From Mariniphaga sp. (GTDB taxonomy: Bacteria > Bacteroidota > Bacteroidia > Bacteroidales > Prolixibacteraceae), in contig JAHYIT010000002.1 in assembly GCA_019429205.1 (NCBI GenBank), positions 1 through 64,000 of the forward strand: a stretch of DNA of 64,000 nt, given 5' to 3'. Positions within the stretch are counted from its first letter, which is position 1. Each line of letters starts with the position of its first letter. Positions 32,492 to 41,616 of the stretch are shown in pieces. A model generated the notes under the pieces. It did no database searches and was not told the DNA's origin. It saw nothing but the letters and a program-made list of their open reading frames with translations. The translations under genes were made by a program, and so were the position numbers.

Positions 32492-34783
32492 ATGAAATTA
32501 TCCATTTTTCTCTTATCCGTTTTTATTCTGTTCTCAGCATGTTCGCAATCCGAAAAAAACAACTTCTTAACCGACCCGGTTGAGCTGGTAAACCCGCTAA
32601 TGGGCACCGATTCAGAATTCAGTCTGAGTAATGGCAACACTTATCCCGCCATTGCGCGCCCGTGGGGTATGAACTTCTGGGCTCCGCAGACAAATAAAAT
32701 GGGCGACGGTTGGATGTACCAGTACGATGCCTACAAACTTCGCGGATTTAAACAAACTCACCAGCCAAGTCCGTGGATTAACGACTACGGCCAGTTTTCA
32801 GTTTTTGCGACTACCGGTAAGCCGGTTTTTAACGAAGACCAAAGGGCAAGCTGGTTTTCGCACAAGGCCGAAACAGTAAAACCCTATTTATATGAAGTTT
32901 ACCTTGCCGACTACGATGTGGAAGCTGCGTTTACAGCCACCGAAAGGGCTGCCTTTTTTGAATTCACCTTTCCTGAAAATGACAGTTCGAACCTTATAAT
33001 TGATGCATTTGACGGAGGTTCGTACATCAAAATCATTCCTGAAGAAAATAAAGTAATTGGCTACACCACCAAAAACAGCGGCGGCGTTCCCGGCAACTTC
33101 AAAAACTGGTTTGTGGTGCAGTTCGATAAACCTTTTGAGACTTTTTATACTACCGACAACGAAACCCTTTTTGCAGGCGAAACAGAACTAAAGGACCTGC
33201 ACACCGGCGCTGTACTTCAGTTTAAAACCAAACGGAAAGAGAAAGTTTCGCTAAAAATTGCCTCATCATTTATCAGTCTGGAACAAGCAGAACTCAATCT
33301 GATACAGGAAATTGCAGATAAATCTTTTACAGCATTGATTGCCGAAGGAAAAGCTGAGTGGAATAAAGAGCTTGAAAAAATTAAAATTCAGACTTCGAAT
33401 ATTGACTATGCACGCACATTTTACAGCACGTTGTACCGCTGTTTGCTCTTCCCCAGAAAATTTTACGAAATTGATGCTTCGGGTGAAATTATGCATTACA
33501 GTCCGTACAACGGCGAAGTTTTACCTGGCTACATGTTTACCGACAATGGTTTTTGGGACACCTTCCGCGCTGTTTTCCCATTTTTTACGCTAATGTACCC
33601 CGAACTGAACAGCCAGATTATGGAAGGGTTGGTGAACGCTTACAAAGAAAGCGGCTGGTTGCCCGAGTGGGCAAGTCCCGGGCACCGCGACTGCATGATT
33701 GGTTCCAATTCGGCTTCGCTGATTGCCGATTCGTATCTGAAAGGAATTCGCGGTTACGAAATTGAAACCTTGTACGAAGCCATCCTGAAAAACACCGAAG
33801 GTCATGGCCCGGTAAGTTCGGTGGGCAGATACGGAGCTGAATATTACAACGAACTGGGTTACATTCCTTACAATGTGGGAATCCGTGAAAATACCGCCCG
33901 GACATTGGAATATGCTTATGCCGATTTTTGTATTGCCAAACTGGGAAAAGCCCTTGGCAAACCAGCAAAAGAGATTCAGCTTTTTGAAAAACGAGCACAA
34001 AATTACCACAACGTTTTCGACCCGGAAACCAAACTGATGCGTGGGAAAAATGAAAACGGAGAGTTTCAGTCACCTTTCAATCCATACAAATGGGGCGATG
34101 CCTTTACCGAAGGGAATAGCTGGCATTACACCTGGAGCGTTTTCCACGATGTGGAAGGCCTGGCCCAACTTATGGGCGGTCACCAAAATTTTGTTGAAAT
34201 GCTCGATTCCATATTTGTTGTTCCACCCATTTTCGATGATTCCTATTACGGCTTTCCCATTCACGAAATCAGGGAAATGCAGATTGTGAACATGGGGAAC
34301 TACGCACATGGGAATCAGCCCATTCAGCACATGATTTATTTGTATAATTACGCCGGGCAACCCTGGAAAACTCAACAACGAATACGCGAGGTACTGACCA
34401 AACTTTACCAGCCCACACCCGATGGTTATTGCGGAGATGAAGATAACGGCCAGACTTCAGCATGGTATGTTTTTTCATCGCTTGGATTTTACCCTGTTTG
34501 CCCCGGAACACCGGAGTATGTAATTGGTTCGCCACTGTTTGAAAAAGTGCAGGTGGAATTGCCCAACGGCAAAACACTTACCATCGAGGCGCCGGGAGCA
34601 GACCAATCGGAGTACATTCAAAAAACCACCCGAAATGGAAAAACATGGAATAAATCCTTTTTCACCCACGATGATTTGCTGAACGGCGGAAACATCCGGT
34701 TTGAAATGGGACCAAATCCCAACAAAAAACTATGGAATTCTACCGAAAGTTTTCCATCATCGGTTACATCTTTTAAAAACTAA
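32492..34783 (+). CDS. GH92 family alpha-mannosidase-like lipoprotein
   Basis: A 763-aa glycoside hydrolase of family GH92, calcium-dependent exo-acting alpha-mannosidases. A lipoprotein signal ends at FSACS (Cys17). N-terminal beta-sandwich: VELVNPLMGTDSEFSLSNGN, which includes the family V-N-x-x-x-G-T. The (alpha/alpha)6 domain has DNGFWDTFRAVFP, the general-base-type region GDEDNGQTSAWYVFSSLG, GNQPIQHMIYLYNYAG and the end GTPEYVIGSPLF. The length is normal. It would trim mannose-containing glycans at the cell surface or in the periplasm. It is followed 30 bp later by a YitT-like gene. Confidence 0.92.
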   Translation: MKLSIFLLSVFILFSACSQSEKNNFLTDPVELVNPLMGTDSEFSLSNGNTYPAIARPWGMNFWAPQTNKMGDGWMYQYDAYKLRGFKQTHQPSPWINDYGQFSVFATTGKPVFNEDQRASWFSHKAETVKPYLYEVYLADYDVEAAFTATERAAFFEFTFPENDSSNLIIDAFDGGSYIKIIPEENKVIGYTTKNSGGVPGNFKNWFVVQFDKPFETFYTTDNETLFAGETELKDLHTGAVLQFKTKRKEKVSLKIASSFISLEQAELNLIQEIADKSFTALIAEGKAEWNKELEKIKIQTSNIDYARTFYSTLYRCLLFPRKFYEIDASGEIMHYSPYNGEVLPGYMFTDNGFWDTFRAVFPFFTLMYPELNSQIMEGLVNAYKESGWLPEWASPGHRDCMIGSNSASLIADSYLKGIRGYEIETLYEAILKNTEGHGPVSSVGRYGAEYYNELGYIPYNVGIRENTARTLEYAYADFCIAKLGKALGKPAKEIQLFEKRAQNYHNVFDPETKLMRGKNENGEFQSPFNPYKWGDAFTEGNSWHYTWSVFHDVEGLAQLMGGHQNFVEMLDSIFVVPPIFDDSYYGFPIHEIREMQIVNMGNYAHGNQPIQHMIYLYNYAGQPWKTQQRIREVLTKLYQPTPDGYCGDEDNGQTSAWYVFSSLGFYPVCPGTPEYVIGSPLFEKVQVELPNGKTLTIEAPGADQSEYIQKTTRNGKTWNKSFFTHDDLLNGGNIRFEMGPNPNKKLWNSTESFPSSVTSFKN

Positions 34784-34813
34784 AACAGCACCTAACCTTT
34801 TCAATTTCAGATT

Positions 34814-35740
34814 ATGGCTTTTCTGGCAAAACAAAAAATGTTCAGTAAGCAGTGGTTTATTGACTACACGCTTATACTGTTTGGATCCTTCATACTGGCA
34901 GTCGGTTTTGTGTATTTTGTAACGCCGCATAAAATTGTGCCCGGCGGGGTTTATGGAATCGCCATTGTGGTGCATTACCTTACTGCCGGTATGTTTTCAT
35001 TTTGGCCCGACGGAATTCCCATTGGCTTGTTTGGTCTGGTTTTGAACATTCCTCTCACCATTGCCGGAATTAAAATTCTTGGCCCCCGGTTTGGGGTGAA
35101 AACCATCATTGGTTTTATTCTCACCTCGTTTTTTATTGATGGAATTTCATGGTTACGACCCGTTGGCAACGCACCGCTGGTGGATGATGTGCTGCTTTCC
35201 AGTGTTTTTGCAGGAGTACTGATTGGTATAGGGCTGGGACTGATTTTTAAATCGAGGGCCACTTCGGGCGGCTCCGACATTATTGCCATGATTATTGCCA
35301 AGTACACCAATCTGCAATTGGGCAAACTAATGATTTATGTAGATTCGGTGATTGTACTCATGGGCTTGGTTGCATTCAGAGACTGGCATATTCCGCTTTA
35401 TTCCTGGGTGGTTATTTACATCACAGGCCGCGCCATTGACATGATTCTGGAAGGTTCAGATTACAATAAAGCACTGCTTATCGTTTCAAAAAAACATCAG
35501 GATATTAAAAACAAAATACTGGTTGATTTGGAACGTGGCGGAACCTACCTTCGGGGTGAAGGGATGTTTACAGGAGAAGAAAAACATATAATTTATACCG
35601 TGGTCAGCCGCCGGGAAGTGGCCATTTTACAGGAATATATTGGTACTATTGATCCCGATGCATTTATAACGGTTATGGATGCACGTGAAATTCTGGGCGA
35701 AGGTTTTCAAAGCCTGGGTAAAAAAATGGAAGCAGGGTAA
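34814..35740 (+). CDS. YitT family membrane protein (DUF161/DUF2179)
   Basis: A 308-aa protein with five to six membrane segments (YitT_membrane) and a C-terminal cytoplasmic DUF2179 domain (about residues 225-300: LERGGTYLRGEGMFTGEEK, YTVVSRREV, DPDAFITVMDAREILG). YitT proteins are common, with unproven function; roles in transport of small molecules have been proposed. The sequence is complete and of normal length. It lies 30 bp downstream of the GH92 gene and may share its transcript, but no functional tie is known. Confidence 0.88.
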   Translation: MAFLAKQKMFSKQWFIDYTLILFGSFILAVGFVYFVTPHKIVPGGVYGIAIVVHYLTAGMFSFWPDGIPIGLFGLVLNIPLTIAGIKILGPRFGVKTIIGFILTSFFIDGISWLRPVGNAPLVDDVLLSSVFAGVLIGIGLGLIFKSRATSGGSDIIAMIIAKYTNLQLGKLMIYVDSVIVLMGLVAFRDWHIPLYSWVVIYITGRAIDMILEGSDYNKALLIVSKKHQDIKNKILVDLERGGTYLRGEGMFTGEEKHIIYTVVSRREVAILQEYIGTIDPDAFITVMDAREILGEGFQSLGKKMEAG

Positions 35741-35833
35741 GATTCATTTCTGTATTCACATTGGATTTTCGACTTTTCACCGAAAAAATTCGGTTCAATT
35801 TCCTTAACAGATAAAATGAGGCCACTTTTTTTG

Positions 35834-35841
35834 TAAATTTG
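35834..35841 (+). promoter_or_regulatory. Putative -7 box of the patatin gene
   Basis: TAAATTTG matches the Bacteroidetes -7 consensus and lies 29 bp before the ATG at 35870. The -33 region is not obvious. Confidence 0.4.
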
Positions 35842-35869
35842 GTACCGTTCAGAACGTATCATTCAAGCC

Positions 35870-38161
35870 ATGAATAAAAGTCTGTTATATATTTTTTTTA
35901 TCCTGCTTTTTGCTGTTGAAATTTCGGCCCAGTCGGTTGGACTGGTTTTAAGTGGCGGTGGCGCCAAAGGGATTGCACACATTGAAGTCATTCGGACTTT
36001 GGAAGAAAATAATATTCCCATCGATTACATTGCAGGAACTTCCATAGGTGCCATTGTTGGAGGATTGTATGCTGCCGGATATTCGCCTGATGAAATGGAA
36101 GACCTGTTCCGTTCAGATGATTTTTATTTCTGGTCAACCGGACGGATTCAAAAAGAATACAGGTATTTTTTCACACGCCCCGAGCCAGACCCGTCGTGGC
36201 TGGAACTTCGGATAGCCCGGCAGGAAGATAAACTGACTTTACTTCCTCCGACAAACATCATTCCTGAAAAACAAATGGATTTTGCTTTTATGGAACTGCT
36301 TGCAACTACCAATGCAGCCTGCACAAACAATTTCGACAGCCTGATGGTTCCGTTTTTTTGTGTAGCTACCGATGTACATACTAACCAGCCGGTAGTTTTA
36401 CGAAAAGGGGATTTGGGTGAGGCAATCAGAGCTTCCATGACATTCCCGCTCTATTTTAAAGCCATTCAAATAGACGGAAAATTATTGTTCGATGGAGGTA
36501 TTGTAAATAATTTCCCTCAAGACCTTATGGAAGATATTTACAATCCTGATTTTATTATTGGACACAAAGTTGCAGATGATACAAAATTACCTGGCACAGA
36601 CAACCTGATGGAACAGATTACCAACCTGGTTATGCGACCTACAAGCTATGAAATTCAACCGGAAAAAGGAATTTTTATGGAAACTAGGTTGCAAAATGTC
36701 AGCTTGCTCGATTTTCAGAAATACGACCAAATTGCCAGTGAAGGAAGGAAAACGGCAAACCAGTTTATTGACAGCATAAAAACCCGGATTAACAGAAGAG
36801 TGGCTTCTGACAAAATAACAAAAAAAAGAGAGGAATTTAATACAAAAAAACCGGAACTCTATTTTCAAAATGTGCAGGTAGAAGGAGTTACCGACCCTAT
36901 GCAACGTAAATTTATCATCCAGTCCATAAAACACCGGTACAACATTGTTTCGTTAGGTGAGTTGAAAAAGGAATACTTTAAATTAATTGCCGATGAACAT
37001 CTGAAATCAATCAGGCCCGTTGCCTATTACAATACTGAAACAGGATATTATGATTTGCACCTGAAAGTGGAGCCGGAAAAAAAGATGCGGATAAACATAG
37101 GTGGAAACATTTCAACCAAACCTATTAACCAGGGATTTGCCAGTTTCGATTACCGCACATACCAGGGCCGGGCTTACACGTTGAGTTCAAATATCTATTT
37201 TGGAAGATTTTACAGTTCTTTTAAAGTGGGTGGCCGAATCGATTTTCCAACATCCCTCCCCTTTTATATTGCCGGATATTCAACATTAAACCGTTGGGAT
37301 TTTTTCTCTTCCAGTTCCGAACTGTTTTTCGAAGACGTACGTCCTCCATATATTATTCAGGATGAATACAATTTGCGCTTCGAAGCTGGTATTCCACTGG
37401 GCCTCCATTCCAAATTATGCGCCGAGGGGGCTTTTGCCAATTCTACAGACGAATATTACCAAACCGATATTTTCAAAAAAGAAGATATTCCGGATGAAAC
37501 AACTTTTAATGCATTTGCAAGTAGTGTTTGCCTTGAAAACAATTCACTCAATTTTAAACAATTTGCCACCGAAGGAGAACATATTGCACTTATTTTCAAA
37601 TACATTGCAGGCAGAGAAACGAATAAGCCAGGAACAACTTCAGCCGCAACGGCAAAAACCAATCGTTATCACGACTATTTTATGTTGCAGGCCCAATCAA
37701 CCAGGTACTACAACATAATCAGAAACATCACCCTGGGAACTCAGATGGAAGGTGTTTACAGCAATAAAAAATTATTCCAAAATTACCGTTCTACCATGTT
37801 AAGTTCTCCTGGTTATTATCCTACGCCACACAGCCGGTCGCTGTTTATTGAGAATTTTCATTCGAATAATTACCTTGCCGGAGGGATCAAACTGCTTTAT
37901 CATTTTAATCCCTCGCTCCATTTACGGCTCGAAGGACATGTTTTTGTACCGGTTAAAGAGGAGTTGCCAAATGAGGATTTAACCGCTTTCCAAAATGCCA
38001 CATATTTTTCCAATTACTATTTGCAAGGGATGGCGGCATTGGTTTACCACACAGGAGTTGGCCCAGTAGGTCTTTCTCTTAGTTATTACGAAAAACCAAA
38101 CACCGACTTATACCTGACATTAAATTTCGGATATATCCTCTTTAATAAAAGGGGTTACTAA
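35870..38161 (+). CDS. Patatin-like phospholipase with outer-membrane barrel
   Basis: A 763-aa exported protein. Signal peptide of about 20 residues, then a patatin domain (about residues 22-300) with the oxyanion hole GGGAKG, the nucleophile Ser58 in GTSIG and the second catalytic Asp208 in FDGG. A POTRA-like segment (PELYFQNVQVEGVTDP onward, about 330-400) and a C-terminal BamA/Omp85-type 16-strand barrel follow, ending in strands such as LYLTLNFGYILF. The architecture is that of type Vd-like patatin proteins, which expose or release a lipase through their own barrel. Phospholipase activity on membrane lipids is expected. It converges with a dsrE gene (four-base overlap of ends). Confidence 0.88.
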   Translation: MNKSLLYIFFILLFAVEISAQSVGLVLSGGGAKGIAHIEVIRTLEENNIPIDYIAGTSIGAIVGGLYAAGYSPDEMEDLFRSDDFYFWSTGRIQKEYRYFFTRPEPDPSWLELRIARQEDKLTLLPPTNIIPEKQMDFAFMELLATTNAACTNNFDSLMVPFFCVATDVHTNQPVVLRKGDLGEAIRASMTFPLYFKAIQIDGKLLFDGGIVNNFPQDLMEDIYNPDFIIGHKVADDTKLPGTDNLMEQITNLVMRPTSYEIQPEKGIFMETRLQNVSLLDFQKYDQIASEGRKTANQFIDSIKTRINRRVASDKITKKREEFNTKKPELYFQNVQVEGVTDPMQRKFIIQSIKHRYNIVSLGELKKEYFKLIADEHLKSIRPVAYYNTETGYYDLHLKVEPEKKMRINIGGNISTKPINQGFASFDYRTYQGRAYTLSSNIYFGRFYSSFKVGGRIDFPTSLPFYIAGYSTLNRWDFFSSSSELFFEDVRPPYIIQDEYNLRFEAGIPLGLHSKLCAEGAFANSTDEYYQTDIFKKEDIPDETTFNAFASSVCLENNSLNFKQFATEGEHIALIFKYIAGRETNKPGTTSAATAKTNRYHDYFMLQAQSTRYYNIIRNITLGTQMEGVYSNKKLFQNYRSTMLSSPGYYPTPHSRSLFIENFHSNNYLAGGIKLLYHFNPSLHLRLEGHVFVPVKEELPNEDLTAFQNATYFSNYYLQGMAALVYHTGVGPVGLSLSYYEKPNTDLYLTLNFGYILFNKRGY

Positions 38162-38514
38162 AACGTAATCACCTTGTCGCTGTCAACTACCCACTGGGTA
38201 AGTTCTGCCATGGTGCTGATTTCAGTACCTTTAATAAGCTCAGCGTTTTTCAATCCACGGGAATCGGCGCAAGAGCCGCAAATTTTTACTTTAGCGCCTT
38301 TGTTAATGGATAATTTCATCATTCGTTCGATATTGTAATACCCGTTGGGCGTGGATTGACCGGCAACGGCGCACGATGCTGCATCGGCCATTAAAAAAAT
38401 CCGCACTTCCACATCTTCGTGGGCTTTGTTTAACTGGTTAGCCAGGCGTAATCCGTTGTAAGCTTTTTCTGTTCCGTAAGGTCCGTCGTTAATTAAAATC
38501 AAAATTTTTTGCAT
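38158..38514 (-). CDS. DsrE family protein, cytoplasmic
   Basis: A 118-aa DsrE/TusD-like protein: KILILINDGPYGTEKAYNGLRLA, VEVRIFLMADAASCAVAG and the conserved KICGSCADSRGL with a CxxC (about residues 79-82). The DsrE fold carries persulfide sulfur on a Cys in relay systems. It lacks a signal peptide and is the last gene of a leftward run that contains a second, exported DsrE protein, a cysteine desulfurase and an ArsR-rhodanese regulator, so sulfur transfer is the likely job. It starts 11 bp after the exported homologue. Confidence 0.85.
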   Translation of the reverse strand: MQKILILINDGPYGTEKAYNGLRLANQLNKAHEDVEVRIFLMADAASCAVAGQSTPNGYYNIERMMKLSINKGAKVKICGSCADSRGLKNAELIKGTEISTMAELTQWVVDSDKVITF

Positions 38515-38525
38515 GTTGTTCTTTT

Positions 38526-38954
38526 TTAAAATGTTAATACAATTTTGTTTTTACGAATCACGGCGTATAAATCGGCCAGTGATGAAAAAGTGCAAATTTG
38601 GGGTCCGTCCATATTGCGGCTTTGCAAGCACGTGCCACAACCCTGAATTTGGCCACCTTTTCCAAGAAAAGCATCAACCTGTTCTTTCAAATCTTTGTTT
38701 TCTTTCACCAGATTATCTACTTCCACCCCTTTTGCAAGGAGGAAAATCTGAACTGTGTCGCCCTGGTTTTTTGAGTGGTTGGCCAGCCTGAATGCATTCC
38801 AAACTGTTTCAACATCGTTGGAGTAAATGACCATTCCGATGGATGTGGGTGAGTGCTTTTTTTTCTGTGGCTGAGGATTAAACTGCTCCTGTGCCGAAAT
38901 GCTGTATGCCAGAAACAGTAAAATAACGGTTAGTGAAAAGATTGCTTTTTTCAT
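38526..38954 (-). CDS. DsrE family protein, exported
   Basis: A 142-aa DsrE-type protein with a signal peptide (MKKAIFSLTVILLFLA then SISAQ, cleavage near residue 21). The domain contains IGMVIYSNDVETVWNAFRLA, VQIFLLAKGVEVDNL and GCGTCLQSRNMDG with a CxxC in the same place as in its cytoplasmic neighbour. The pair therefore seems to arise from duplication, with one copy moved to the periplasm. A role in handling periplasmic sulfane sulfur is inferred from the operon. The gap to the desulfurase gene is 23 bp. Confidence 0.83.
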   Translation of the reverse strand: MKKAIFSLTVILLFLAYSISAQEQFNPQPQKKKHSPTSIGMVIYSNDVETVWNAFRLANHSKNQGDTVQIFLLAKGVEVDNLVKENKDLKEQVDAFLGKGGQIQGCGTCLQSRNMDGPQICTFSSLADLYAVIRKNKIVLTF

Positions 38955-38977
38955 AAAAATTGAGTTATTAAAATGAT

Positions 38978-40117
38978 TTATACTAATTTATTTACAGTTT
39001 CCGAAATGATTTCAACAGCCCGGTCGATTTCATCTTTTGTGGTGAATTTACCCGTTGAAATACGCACCGTTCCGGCGGCTGTTTTCCGGTCGGTTTGCAT
39101 GGCTTTTAACACCGGCGATATTTCAATGGAATCGGCATGGCAGGCCGAACCGATTGAAAAACTTACCTCGCTGCTGACAAATGACGCCAGCGTATGCGCT
39201 TCAACCCCGTCGAATGCAATGCTCAAAGTATTGGGCAGGCAATTATTTGGGTCGGCATTCAGCTTAATTCCGGTCTGTACTTTGCCTTTTAACCCATCCA
39301 ACAAACGTTGCCTCATTTGAAACAGGTGCTGTTTGTTCCCATCCAGATTTTCTTTGGCCAGTTCACAGGCTTTGCCCAGTGCGACAATGTAAGGCACATT
39401 CTCCGTTCCGGGGCGCAATCCATGTTCCTGACCAGCACCAAAAATCAGGTTTTCCAGCTTCACTCCCTTCCGAATATACAGAGCGCCGATGCCTTTTGGT
39501 CCATACAATTTATGCCCGGCAATGGAAAGCAAATCAACATTCAGTTCATTTACATCGGTTTCAATTTTGCCAACCGATTGGGCGGCATCGGTATGGAAAA
39601 GCACACAGTGCTTTTTTGCAATTTCCCCCATTTCTTTTATGGGCTGAATGGTGCCCACTTCGTTGTTGGCGTGCATAATGGAAATCAGCACGGTATCGGG
39701 CCGAACTGCTTTTTCAATAGCTGCCGGGTTTACTTTCCCGAAGGCATCAACCGGGACCCAGGTAATTTCGTAACCCTGTTTTTCCAGGTAGTTGCAAACC
39801 TCCGTCACTGCCGGATGTTCAACCTCCGAAGTGATAATGTGTTTGCCTTTTTGCTGATTGGAAAAAACTGCCCCCCGGATGGCATGGTTGTTCGATTCAG
39901 TGCCACCGCTGGCAAAAATGATTTCTTCGGGCAAAGCGCCGATAAGGTTTGCAACCTGCATCCGCGCCTTTTCCATGGCTTCCTTGTTGTGCCTTCCACT
40001 GGCGTAACTGCTGGAAGGATTCCCAAAATGCGCCTGAAAATATGGCAACATTTCCTCTGCCACTTCCGGGGCAATAGGCGTGGTAGCGTTATAATCAAGA
40101 TAAATTGGTCCGCTCAT
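38978..40117 (-). CDS. Cysteine desulfurase (NifS/IscS type)
   Basis: A 379-aa PLP-dependent enzyme from the ATG at 40117, whose sequence begins MSGPIYLDYNATTP; an upstream in-frame ATG at 40156 would overlap the regulator gene by 34 bases. PLP-binding motifs: HTDAAQSVGK and the Schiff-base Lys in SIAGHKLYGPKGIG. The active-site Cys is in FSIGSACHADSIEISPVL, followed by VRISTGKFTT. It converts cysteine to alanine and an enzyme persulfide. There is no IscU or NifU scaffold gene beside it; instead two DsrE proteins and a rhodanese-bearing regulator are its neighbours. This suggests sulfur relay rather than Fe-S assembly as its local role. Confidence 0.9.
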   Translation of the reverse strand: MSGPIYLDYNATTPIAPEVAEEMLPYFQAHFGNPSSSYASGRHNKEAMEKARMQVANLIGALPEEIIFASGGTESNNHAIRGAVFSNQQKGKHIITSEVEHPAVTEVCNYLEKQGYEITWVPVDAFGKVNPAAIEKAVRPDTVLISIMHANNEVGTIQPIKEMGEIAKKHCVLFHTDAAQSVGKIETDVNELNVDLLSIAGHKLYGPKGIGALYIRKGVKLENLIFGAGQEHGLRPGTENVPYIVALGKACELAKENLDGNKQHLFQMRQRLLDGLKGKVQTGIKLNADPNNCLPNTLSIAFDGVEAHTLASFVSSEVSFSIGSACHADSIEISPVLKAMQTDRKTAAGTVRISTGKFTTKDEIDRAVEIISETVNKLV

Positions 40118-40122
40118 TCTTT

Positions 40123-40782
40123 TTACTGATTTGATTCCAGTTGCCTCATTTTCCATTCAGGATAGCCTTCGTCCAATCTTCTGACTTTAAACCCGTTTTC
40201 AGAAAGTATTCGCACCGCTTCATCAGCCAAAACACAAAATGGTCCGCGGCAGTATGCAATAATTTCCTGCTCTTTCGAAAAATCTTTCAGACAACACAGT
40301 AATTCGTTCATAGGCACAGAAACCGCCCCGGTAATGTGGTCGAACTCGTATTCTGCCGAGGGCCTGACATCCATCAACAATACATTTTTGTTGTGAATCA
40401 TCATTTCCAGTTCGTCAAGGCTTACCGGGTTGAGCGCTTTATTGTCTTCGCGTTGCCGGTTCAACGTTTTCTCCAGTTCGGCAATTTCGGTAACGGCGTA
40501 TTTCGTAATGTGTTGGTAAAGCGCCAGAAATTCGCTATTCACAAGGGAATAATAAACGTAATGTCCTTCTTTCCTGAATTTCACAATGTTGTTGTTTTTG
40601 AGCACCTGCAGGTGTTGCGAAGCATTAGCCACTGTCAGGTTGGTGGCTGCCACAACCCCTTCCACGCTCTTTTCACCTTGCGAAAGCATTTCGATGATTT
40701 CCAATCGGGCAGGGTTGGCCAGGGCTTTCATCAATTTTGCAAGCCCATCGTACATGGCATCTTTGAATTCACGTCCTTTCAT
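40123..40782 (-). CDS. ArsR-family regulator fused to a rhodanese domain
   Basis: A 219-aa two-domain protein. Residues 8-100 form an ArsR/SmtB winged helix (LMKALANPARLEIIEML, VANASQHLQVLKNN, GHYVYYSLVN). Residues 125-212 form a rhodanese domain (LLMDVRPSAEYEFDHITGA) with its active loop in YCRGPFCVLADEA. The winged helix has no cysteine, so metal or thiol sensing through the classical ArsR sites is unlikely; the rhodanese Cys is the obvious sensor of persulfide. It heads an operon with a desulfurase and two DsrE genes, and its own promoter carries an inverted repeat over the -33 box. Confidence 0.9.
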   Translation of the reverse strand: MKGREFKDAMYDGLAKLMKALANPARLEIIEMLSQGEKSVEGVVAATNLTVANASQHLQVLKNNNIVKFRKEGHYVYYSLVNSEFLALYQHITKYAVTEIAELEKTLNRQREDNKALNPVSLDELEMMIHNKNVLLMDVRPSAEYEFDHITGAVSVPMNELLCCLKDFSKEQEIIAYCRGPFCVLADEAVRILSENGFKVRRLDEGYPEWKMRQLESNQ

Positions 40783-40804
40783 TTTCTTCGTTTTAACGAT
40801 TTGG

Positions 40805-40847
40805 CAAATATAACACTTAATTCAATTATTCAAGAGATTTGTTGAAT
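40805..40847 (-). promoter_or_regulatory. Promoter and operator of the ArsR-rhodanese sulfur operon
   Basis: On the minus strand: -33 TTG (complement of 40831-40833), an 18-base spacer and -7 TATATTTG (complement of 40805-40812). An inverted repeat, ATTCAA-N8-TTGAAT at 40828-40847, covers the -33 element; its flanks extend the match by several bases with one unpaired base. The position fits repression by the ArsR-type protein encoded at once downstream. Confidence 0.65.
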
Positions 40848-40921
40848 AAATTGAAAAACTTTAATTCTTCAAATATCAGGATTCTGATAATGGCAAGCAG
40901 GAATTATTCGTCATTTAAAAC

Positions 40922-40952
40922 TTGACCATCCGCGGTTAGTTTTTTATCTTTG
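40922..40952 (+). promoter_or_regulatory. Promoter of the macro-domain gene
   Basis: TTG at 40922-40924 and TATCTTTG at 40945-40952, with a 20-base spacer, are a near-perfect Bacteroidetes promoter. The ATG is 17 bases beyond the -7 box, so the 5' leader should be very short. Confidence 0.6.
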
Positions 40953-40969
40953 AGGGTAAAATTTCAAAA

Positions 40970-41509
40970 ATGAACACCATGAAAAAACAGTTAGGTGAAA
41001 TGACATTGGAAGCCGTTCATGGTGACATTGCCAATCAGCCCGACATGAAGGCCATAGTGAATGCAGCTAATGCTGAATTAATGCCGGGAGGCGGTGTGGC
41101 AGGAGCTATTCACCGTGCAGCCGGTCCCGGGCTTGCCGAAGAGTGCCGGCCTATGGCGCCCATCGAACCCGGAGAAGCGGTCATTTCCGGTGCACACCAA
41201 CTTCCCAACACATACGTTATTCATTGCCTCGGTCCGGTTTACGGAATGGATAAGCCCGAAAACAAGCTTCTGGCCGAATGCTACCGAAATGCCCTGCAGC
41301 TAGCCGACGAAAAACAAATTGATTCCGTTGCATTTCCCGCTATTTCCACAGGCGCATTCGGTTATCCTTTTGATGCAGCAACTGATATTGCCCTGCAAAC
41401 CATACTGGAAGTTATTCCTGATTTAAAAGTTGTCCGGCACATTCGTTTTGTACTTTTTGGTGAAGAAGATTTTGAGGTTTATGTGGGAAGATTGAGAAGG
41501 TTAAAATAA
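40970..41509 (+). CDS. Macro-domain protein, ADP-ribose deacetylase-like
   Basis: A 179-aa single macro domain of the YmdB/MacroD type: VHGDIANQPDMKAIVNAANAEL, recognisable by GDIA and IVNAANAELMPGGGVAGAIH, then HCLGPVYG and AFPAISTGAFGYP for phosphate contacts. Relatives remove ADP-ribose from acidic residues and deacetylate O-acetyl-ADP-ribose. A second ATG at 40979 (MKKQLGEM) is an alternative start. It stands alone between the divergent sulfur operon and convergent TauE/DoxX sequence. No ADP-ribosyltransferase gene was seen in the window. Confidence 0.88.
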   Translation: MNTMKKQLGEMTLEAVHGDIANQPDMKAIVNAANAELMPGGGVAGAIHRAAGPGLAEECRPMAPIEPGEAVISGAHQLPNTYVIHCLGPVYGMDKPENKLLAECYRNALQLADEKQIDSVAFPAISTGAFGYPFDAATDIALQTILEVIPDLKVVRHIRFVLFGEEDFEVYVGRLRRLK

Positions 41510-41602
41510 ATTATAGTCCAGTGACCACTTTCCTGCCCCGTAAATCAACAAAAATATCAGTAGCATGGTCATGGCAAAATCGGTTCGGGCGGCGTGGGCC
41601 AT
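41501..41602 (-). pseudogene. DoxX family C-terminal remnant
   Basis: On the minus strand an ATG-started frame of 33 codons ends at 41501-41503, just inside the macro-domain gene end. It reads MAHAARTDFAM, then a hydrophobic helix and YGAGKWSLDYNLF. The motif G-x-G-K/R-W/Y-S-L-D after a last membrane helix is characteristic of the C-terminus of DoxX family membrane proteins. The remaining three helices are missing. It follows the TauE/SafE gene directly, so a TauE-DoxX operon may have lost most of its second gene. Confidence 0.45.
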
Positions 41603-41616
41603 AAACCAGATAAGAC

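Noticed and set aside
33590-34073. Minus-strand frames of 139-151 codons
   Set aside because: They are antisense to conserved GH92 motifs.
39308-40129. Plus-strand frame of 273 codons
   Set aside because: It is antisense to the well-supported cysteine desulfurase gene and has a shadow-type composition rich in Phe, His and Asn.
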